18,332 bases of DNA, taken from NCBI GenBank assembly GCA_000436695.1, contig HF992641.1, forward strand, positions 1-18,332. The letters are read 5' to 3'. Origin of the DNA: Prevotella sp. CAG:1185 (GTDB taxonomy: Bacteria; Bacteroidota; Bacteroidia; Bacteroidales; Bacteroidaceae). This document shows, piece by piece, positions 13,890 through 18,332 of the stretch (position 1 is its first letter; each line of letters starts with the position of its first letter). The notes beneath the pieces are model-generated. The model was given only the letters and a program-made list of their open reading frames with translations. It ran no database searches and was not told the origin of the DNA. The translations under genes and the position numbers were made by a program.

Positions 13890-14765
13890 TTATTTTTTAC
13901 CTACTTTTATAAGTTCGATCTTGAAGATCAGCGCAGAGAACGGTTTGATGTTTCCCTGCTCGCGGTCGGCGTATGCAAGATTCTGCGGTATAACTACCTC
14001 CCATACACTTCCTGCAGGCATGTGTGTCAGAGCAGTTGTCCATCCCGGTATAACCTGGTTGGCGCGCAGTGTTACAGGCTCCTTGCGCTCGTAAGAACTG
14101 TCGAACACCTTACCATCTATTGTCTTTCCTTCATAGTTTACAACTACGGTTGATGTGTCTTTAGGCAGCTCGCCTGTTCCTTCCTTTATAACTCTGTAGA
14201 GCACTCCGCCCTCAAGTTTCTTAACGCCAGCCTTCTTGGCATATTCAGCGAGGAATTTCTCGCCAGCCTTCTTGTTGGCGCCATACTGCTGCTCAACAGC
14301 CTTGCTTCTGATGGCCTGCATCTTGAGCTGAGCCACGCGCTGAGCCTGCTCAACAGTCATGAGTCCGTTCTTGCCGGTTGTACCGCTGATGAATCCGGCC
14401 ATGAAGTTCTTCAGAGATATAGTCTTTGTAGAGTCGTTGCCGAACAGTTCGTGGTTGATGCCCTTAACCATCTGGTTAGAAATCTGCTGGCCGATCTGGA
14501 TACCTGCATAGTAGGCAGCCTTCTTCTTGTCGTCGCCTGCATTGGCACCCTCGTTGAGTCCCTTGAAGAACTCGTCCATATATGCGGTGTCTACACCGAG
14601 TCCTCTTACCAAATAGTCTTTCAGACCCTGTGTCTGTGCCATACCTATGGCATAGCTCACTGTGTCGACATCATTTTTCAAGTCTGCCTTAGGTGTTGAA
14701 TTGCCGCATGAAACGAATGTTGCGGCTGCTACAGCCCAAAGGGCTGCAAATGTAAGCTTTTTCAT
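13890..14765 (-). CDS. FKBP-type peptidyl-prolyl isomerase lipoprotein
   Basis: This 291-residue protein has a lipoprotein signal (TFVSC, Cys20), then an FKBP N-terminal helical region (VSYAIGMAQTQGLKDYLVRG onwards, ~35-180). The catalytic FKBP domain (~195-288) has VNYEG, KVFDSS, GWTTAL and LIFKIEL. The 80s-loop reads AYADREQG where the neighbours have AYGE. It is probably membrane-anchored and faces the periplasm. The N-terminal halves of this protein and its downstream neighbour are closely similar (GLGVDTAYMDEF against GFGVDTAYMADF), which indicates local duplication. There is no promoter-like sequence in the 73 nt before it, so it is probably read from the promoter at 15490. Confidence 0.93.
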   Translation of the reverse strand: MKKLTFAALWAVAAATFVSCGNSTPKADLKNDVDTVSYAIGMAQTQGLKDYLVRGLGVDTAYMDEFFKGLNEGANAGDDKKKAAYYAGIQIGQQISNQMVKGINHELFGNDSTKTISLKNFMAGFISGTTGKNGLMTVEQAQRVAQLKMQAIRSKAVEQQYGANKKAGEKFLAEYAKKAGVKKLEGGVLYRVIKEGTGELPKDTSTVVVNYEGKTIDGKVFDSSYERKEPVTLRANQVIPGWTTALTHMPAGSVWEVVIPQNLAYADREQGNIKPFSALIFKIELIKVGKK

Positions 14766-14838
14766 CTTTCTCTTTATTCTTTATTGTTTTTATTCATTCT
14801 CTCTTAAATCTCACTCATGGCGCCGTGCCGCCCGTGCC

Positions 14839-15444
14839 TTAGAGCACCTCGAGCAGCTCAACGTCGAATATCAGCGCTGCATAAGGAGGTATTGAAGCTC
14901 CTGCGCCGCCCTCGCCGTAGCCGAGGATGTAAGGTATGAAGAAGCGGTATTTTGCGCCCTCCTGCATCAGCTGCAGTCCTTCGGTCCATCCTGCTATAAC
15001 CTGATTGAGGGGGAACACTGCAGGCTCGCCGCGCTGTATGCTGCTGTCGAACACTGTGCCGTCGATGAGGAATCCCTCATAGTGGCATTTCACCTTGTCG
15101 GTAGCCTTCGGCTTCTTGCCGTTGCCTTCTTTCAGAACCATATATTGCAGTCCGCTCGGAAGCGTAACCACGCCTTCTTTCTTGGCGTTCTCGGCCAGAT
15201 ATTTCTCGCCTTCAGCCTTTGCGGCCTTTCCTTTCTCGGCGCGCTCGGCGTTGAGTTTCTCTTCCTGCTTGCGGAAGTAATCCTGTACTATTGTTTGCGC
15301 TTCACGGTTAGAGACCTTCAGCTCGTTGCCCGCAATAACGTCTTTTATCGCCGCAGCGAAATCATCAATATTAAGGTCTGACGCACACATCTGTGCCAGC
15401 TGGCGGCCGATGCCCAAGCCTAAAGCGTAACTTACTTTATCCAT
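14839..15444 (-). CDS. FKBP-type peptidyl-prolyl isomerase without signal peptide
   Basis: This 201-residue protein has a short FKBP N-terminal region (MDKVSYALGLGIGRQLAQ), a charged helix (~55-90) and a complete FKBP domain (~100-200). All pocket residues are in place: Tyr122, Phe132-Asp133, Trp153, Tyr176 and Phe193. No signal peptide follows the ATG at 15444. The frame extends to 15501, but the promoter -7 box lies at 15490-15497, so a longer form is unlikely. It resembles FklB-type enzymes and is probably cytoplasmic. It is the first gene of a three-FKBP operon, whose products appear directed to cytoplasm, membrane and periplasm respectively. Confidence 0.92.
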   Translation of the reverse strand: MDKVSYALGLGIGRQLAQMCASDLNIDDFAAAIKDVIAGNELKVSNREAQTIVQDYFRKQEEKLNAERAEKGKAAKAEGEKYLAENAKKEGVVTLPSGLQYMVLKEGNGKKPKATDKVKCHYEGFLIDGTVFDSSIQRGEPAVFPLNQVIAGWTEGLQLMQEGAKYRFFIPYILGYGEGGAGASIPPYAALIFDVELLEVL

Positions 15445-15489
15445 TTTCTTTATTTTATATTTTATGATTACTACCTTTATAAAGTCGTG

Positions 15490-15497
15490 CAAAGGTA
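15490..15497 (-). promoter_or_regulatory. -7 element of the FKBP operon
   Basis: The minus strand reads TACCTTTG, matching TAnnTTTG, 45 nt before the ATG at 15444. The -33 region is AT-rich without a clear TTG. Confidence 0.6.
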
Positions 15498-15540
15498 GCA
15501 TTTTTATCTGATTACGGAATTATTATTGAAGAAAAATCAC

Positions 15541-15548
15541 TAATTTTG
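15541..15548 (+). promoter_or_regulatory. possible -7 element of the SIR2 gene
   Basis: TAATTTTG fits the -7 consensus and is divergent from the FKBP promoter 44 nt away. The leader to the ATG would be ~160 nt and would contain the very GC-rich stretch at 15596-15680. Confidence 0.45.
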
Positions 15549-15712
15549 TGCATTGTTAATAGTATTGGAGCTAAATTGCAGCGCCTTAACGGGTTAACGG
15601 CGGCCGCCGCCGGGCATGTGCTGTGCCGCGCGGCAGTGCCCGAGGTGTGTCCCGGGGCGGGCTGCGGCGTTTGCTCCGGCTATGGCATGACTTATCAAAA
15701 ACATTAAGCATG

Positions 15713-16411
15713 ATGAAAAAAATTGTTGTTCTTACCGGTGCCGGCATGTCAGCTGAAAGCGGACTAAGCACGTTCAGGGATGCCGACGGACTGTGGGAAA
15801 ACTATCCCGTGTCGCGCGTGGCCACTCACGAGGCGTGGGAGAGCGACCCCGTTTATGTTAATAACTTCTACAACATGCTGCGCAAAAAGCTGCTCGCCGC
15901 AAAGCCCAACGAGGGCCACAGGCTCGTGGCCGCGCTCGAAAGCAAATATAAGGTTACGGTGGTTACGCAGAACGTTGACAACCTGCACGAGGCTGCCGGC
16001 AGCTCTGACGTGATTCATCTGCACGGCGAACTGATGAAGGTGTGCTCGAGCCGCGATGTTGACAACCCTCACTTCATCAGGACGCTTACGCCCGACTGCC
16101 TTGACGTTAAGCCCGGCGAGAAGGCGGGCGACGGCTCGCTGCTGCGCCCTTACATAGTGTTCTTCGGCGAGGCTGTGCCCAACATTGAGAAGGCTGCGCA
16201 AGAGGCAATGAGCGCCGACATATTTGTCATCATCGGCACGTCGCTCAACGTTTATCCGGCGGCAGGCCTCGTTCAGTATGTCAAGCCCGGCGTGCCCGTA
16301 TATCTCATCGACCCCAAGCCCGTGATGGCTGCCGGAAGGCACGACGTAAGACAGATAACGGCAGGCGCCTCTGAAGGCATGCGCCGGCTGTCTGAGATAC
16401 TTATGAAATGA
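15713..16411 (+). CDS. SIR2 family NAD-dependent protein deacylase
   Basis: This 232-residue cytoplasmic protein has the sirtuin NAD motifs GAGMSAESG (9-17), TFRD (20-23) and TQNVDNLH (85-92), catalytic His104 in HLHGEL, FFGEAVP (150-156) and IIGTSLNVYPAA (173-184). The small domain has only Cys111 and Cys129 in place of the four zinc cysteines. The Y-x-x-R acyl-specificity motif of SIRT5-like desuccinylases reads YNML (53-56), with Arg at 57. It should remove acyl groups from lysines using NAD; acetyl or succinyl preference is uncertain. ATG codons at 15710 and 15713 are adjacent; the second gives the family-typical MKKIVVLTGAG. The upstream in-frame extension lies in GC-rich leader sequence and is not credible. 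Symbols such as cobB are used for related proteins, but I leave it blank because of the zinc-site difference. Confidence 0.9.
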   Translation: MKKIVVLTGAGMSAESGLSTFRDADGLWENYPVSRVATHEAWESDPVYVNNFYNMLRKKLLAAKPNEGHRLVAALESKYKVTVVTQNVDNLHEAAGSSDVIHLHGELMKVCSSRDVDNPHFIRTLTPDCLDVKPGEKAGDGSLLRPYIVFFGEAVPNIEKAAQEAMSADIFVIIGTSLNVYPAAGLVQYVKPGVPVYLIDPKPVMAAGRHDVRQITAGASEGMRRLSEILMK

Positions 16412-16458
16412 CATCCTGAGCCCTTGAGGCGGCAGAATTAAGCACGACATCACAGGCA

Positions 16459-16491
16459 TCCGCAACTGTCTGATATTCAGACGGTTGCGGA
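16459..16491 (+). terminator. strong stem-loop after SIR2, possible terminator
   Basis: A 15-bp stem (16459-16473 with 16477-16491, one T.G pair) closes a 3-nt loop, 47 nt after the SIR2 stop. There is no T-run after it, so it may be a terminator of weak type or part of the neighbouring repeat. Confidence 0.5.
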
Positions 16492-16500
16492 CGCTGTTGC

Positions 16501-16583
16501 AAAAGGTCGCCTTTTAGGCTCTAAAAGGCCGTGTTTTAGCGTGCAAAAGGCCACCTTTTGGAGGCTGAAAGGTGGCCTTTTGC
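16501..16583. repeat. compound hairpin repeat (AAAAGGCC/GGCCTTTT words)
   Basis: Adjacent inverted repeats occur: AAAAGG/CCTTTT (16501-16506 with 16510-16515), CCTTTTAG/CTAAAAGG (16510-16517 with 16521-16528) and a perfect 16-bp stem GCAAAAGGCCACCTTT (16543-16558) with its complement at 16568-16583, loop of 9 nt. Similar hairpin sequences recur between genes in Prevotella genomes as I remember them, and a degenerate relative is seen at 2680-2905. Confidence 0.75.
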
Positions 16584-16693
16584 AAACCATGCACCAAACA
16601 GACATGAATAGAAGTGCCCCCGAAGGGGCAAAAACATGACAAACAAAAACTAAACAAAAAGCTCTTTTTGCTATGTTGTTGGCATATTTTAAT

Positions 16694-16701
16694 TAAATTT
16701 G
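16694..16701 (+). promoter_or_regulatory. -7 element of the pectate-lyase gene
   Basis: TAAATTTG matches the -7 consensus; TTTG at 16667-16670 lies 23 nt upstream as a possible -33. The transcript would start near 16708, giving an ~85-nt leader. Confidence 0.6.
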
Positions 16702-16791
16702 CAGCTGTAAACAACATTAAGTGTAACTTCCGGCTCTGTCTCCGACGCTGACGAAGCGCATGGCAGAACATTACGGACAATAACATTATAT

Positions 16792-18045
16792 ATGAAATTT
16801 AACTACTACAAAAGTCCTATGAACATTTCAAAATTATCGCTGTGCGCGCTCATGCTGCTCTTTATGGGAACGGCTGCAAAGGCACAGATGTCGGCTCACG
16901 ACTATAATAGTCCGGTGGGCTGGGGAACTGTTGACGGAACCATAACGGGCGGAAACGAAGAGGGTGTGATGAAGGTTACTACCATGAGCCAGCTCAAGAC
17001 GGCGCTCATCGGCACCTACAACCACACTGTGTATATTGAGGGAGAGATTGAAATAACAGGACTGATCAGTCTCGAGAACGTGCAGAACAAGACCATCTAC
17101 GGACTGCCCGGCTCGGCGCTGGTAAACAGCACACACTCTACCGACAAGAAAAAGAGCGGCATACTGTCGTTCAAGAACAGCAAGAACATCATAATACGCA
17201 ACGTTACGTTCAAGGGCGCGGGCGCTTATGATATTGACGGCAACGACAACCTTAACCTTACTAACTGCAACTACGTGTGGGTTGACCACTGCGACTTTCA
17301 GGACGGCGTGGACGGAAACTTCGACTGCAACAACGGGTCCGACCATATCAGCGTTACATGGTGCCGCTTCCGCTATCTGAAAGAACCATGGGCAGGAGGC
17401 TCAGGCGGAGCCGACGACCACCGCTTCAGCAACCTCTGGGGCGGAAGCGACAGCGAGACCGAGAGCGAGGGCAAGCTGCGCACCACATTCTACAGCTGCT
17501 GGTGGGACGAGGGATGCCGCGAACGTATGCCGCGCATACGCTTCGGACAGGTGCATCTGCTCAACTGCCTCTATTCGTCGTCGGTTGCCAACTATTGCAT
17601 CGGCACAGGCTACAAGTGCAACGCGTATGTTGAGAAGTGCGTGTTCGACGGCGTTAAGAATCCGTGGAAAAACTATGCCACAAGCGGCAAATACACCGAC
17701 TATAACATAACCATGACCGGCAACCAGGGCGCCAAGGACGAGCAGAAGCGCTCGGGCAGCATAGATTACTTTGTGCCTTCTGACCACTATCAGCTCGACG
17801 GCTACGACGTGAGCCTGGTTGACAGCGAGGTAAGGACCTACGCCGGAGCCACTCTCAACGTTGAATACGAACAGGGCGTAACCTCGGCAATAAGCAATCC
17901 GGGCGCTGATGGCGCAACCGTGAAGTCGGTTACATATTATTCTCCGTCGGGCATGAAGCTGTCAGAGCCGCAGAAGGGCCTCAACATCGTTGTCAGAAAA
18001 ACGGCCGACGGCAGGGTTATGACATCGAAAGTGATGATAAAATAA
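16792..18045 (+). CDS. secreted PL1-type pectate lyase
   Basis: This 417-residue protein has a signal peptide with expected cleavage AKA|QMS (Gln32 exposed). Residues ~45-340 are a right-handed beta-helix of polysaccharide lyase family 1: NVTFKGAG, VWVDHCDF (162-169), DGNFDCNNGSDHISVTWC (calcium-site region) and RMPRIRFGQVH (245-255), where Arg245 is the expected catalytic base. These enzymes cleave polygalacturonate by beta-elimination, outside the cell or in the periplasm. The C-terminal ~40 residues (VTYYSPSGMKL..KGLNIVV..SKVMIK) look like a Bacteroidota C-terminal sorting-type tail, so type IX secretion or surface display is possible (inference). Met10 (16819) is an alternative start that gives a shorter signal peptide. 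The OPT transporter gene follows after 24 nt. Confidence 0.9.
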   Translation: MKFNYYKSPMNISKLSLCALMLLFMGTAAKAQMSAHDYNSPVGWGTVDGTITGGNEEGVMKVTTMSQLKTALIGTYNHTVYIEGEIEITGLISLENVQNKTIYGLPGSALVNSTHSTDKKKSGILSFKNSKNIIIRNVTFKGAGAYDIDGNDNLNLTNCNYVWVDHCDFQDGVDGNFDCNNGSDHISVTWCRFRYLKEPWAGGSGGADDHRFSNLWGGSDSETESEGKLRTTFYSCWWDEGCRERMPRIRFGQVHLLNCLYSSSVANYCIGTGYKCNAYVEKCVFDGVKNPWKNYATSGKYTDYNITMTGNQGAKDEQKRSGSIDYFVPSDHYQLDGYDVSLVDSEVRTYAGATLNVEYEQGVTSAISNPGADGATVKSVTYYSPSGMKLSEPQKGLNIVVRKTADGRVMTSKVMIK

Positions 18046-18069
18046 ACCTTAAAAAAACAATAAAGCACA

Positions 18070-18332
18070 ATGGAAAACGAAATTAAAGACAACATCAAGT
18101 TGCCCGACAACGCCTTCACCGAGTTGAAGGAGGGCGAGGAATACCAGCCCGTGATGAGCCCCGACAAGGCTTATCCCGAAGTTAACGGCTGGTCGGTTAC
18201 GTGGGGCGTGCTCATGGCCATACTGTTCTCGGCCGCAGCCGCTTACCTTGGCCTGCGCGTAGGCCAGGTGTTCGAGGCCGCCATACCTATAGCCATCATA
18301 GCCGTGGGCGTGTCGACGGCAGCCAAGCGCCG
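18070..18332 (+). CDS. OPT family oligopeptide transporter (5' part, runs off window)
   Basis: The frame is open from the ATG at 18070 to the window end (87 codons and a partial one). After an acidic ~38-residue N-terminal tail it enters a membrane region with WSVTWGVLMAILFSAAAAYL, then GLRVGQVFEAAIPIAI, the signature start of OPT-family proton-coupled oligopeptide (or metal-chelate) transporters. The rest, normally ~600 residues, lies outside. It begins 24 nt after the pectate-lyase stop with no visible terminator or promoter between, so they may share a transcript. Confidence 0.85.
   Translation, partial: MENEIKDNIKLPDNAFTELKEGEEYQPVMSPDKAYPEVNGWSVTWGVLMAILFSAAAAYLGLRVGQVFEAAIPIAIIAVGVSTAAKR

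Larger units (their letters stand above)
16412..16791. other. 380-nt intergenic region with hairpins and a promoter
   Basis: No gene is supported between the SIR2 and pectate-lyase genes; the minus-strand frame 16514-16786 runs through hairpin repeats. The region holds a strong stem-loop (16459-16491), the hairpin-rich repeat (16501-16583) and a -7 element (16694-16701). Confidence 0.65.

Noticed and set aside
15586..15771. Arg/Pro-rich minus-strand frame opposite the sirtuin start
   Set aside because: Caused by the GC-rich leader; no support as a gene.
16514..16786. 90-codon minus-strand frame before the pectate-lyase gene
   Set aside because: Its C-terminus is translated hairpin repeat and its start lies in the lyase leader; no protein features.

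Overview
This window looks like a piece of a Bacteroidales chromosome, most likely from Prevotella or a close relative in the Prevotellaceae. Reasons: several genes are preceded by the Bacteroidota -7 promoter element TAnnTTTG; Shine-Dalgarno sites are largely missing; secreted proteins are either lipoproteins or begin with Gln after the predicted signal peptidase I site; and the gene families are typical of the group (DUF3575/DUF3868 pair, succinate CoA-transferase, tandem FKBPs, DUF4294). I see no phage, plasmid, IS, CRISPR, rRNA or tRNA signature.

Layout. Positions 1-2058 (minus strand) carry a DUF3575 outer-membrane protein and a DUF3868/OmpA-like protein, the usual accessory pair of Mfa/Fim-type fimbrial loci; any fimbrillin genes would lie beyond the left edge. 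A ~1.1-kb AT-rich gap follows. Positions 3263-4768 encode an acetyl-CoA hydrolase/transferase-family CoA-transferase (plus), convergent with a nitroreductase-like lipoprotein (5047-5694, minus). Positions 5961-9013 (plus) hold an extended SDR 'epimerase', a PAP2/Aur1-like membrane enzyme and a DUF4294 protein. I infer that the first two may belong to sphingolipid (ceramide) metabolism. Positions 9302-10306 (minus) encode a lipoprotein type II glutaminyl cyclase/M28-like enzyme, which fits the N-terminal Gln seen on other exported proteins here. Positions 10410-12699 (minus) are an Lrp/AsnC regulator followed by a two-domain C26-amidohydrolase/M19-dipeptidase fusion. Positions 12895-15444 (minus) are three consecutive FKBP-type prolyl isomerases: one without a signal peptide, one lipoprotein and one periplasmic with a Lys-rich tail. 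Positions 15713-16411 (plus) encode a SIR2 deacylase lacking the usual four zinc cysteines. Positions 16792-18332 (plus) encode a secreted PL1-type pectate lyase and the start of an OPT oligopeptide transporter cut off by the window edge.

The most unusual element is not a gene. Three intergenic spacers within 4.5 kb (4779-5042, 6983-7194, 9022-9232) carry related long imperfect palindromes. In two of them the arms are runs of degenerate 9-nt units ending in ATG, surrounding a 23-nt core that is shared but inverted; the first shares a 25-nt arm segment with the second. A second, unrelated hairpin-rich family appears at 16501-16583, with a looser relative around 2680-2905. Both deserve a genome-wide look.
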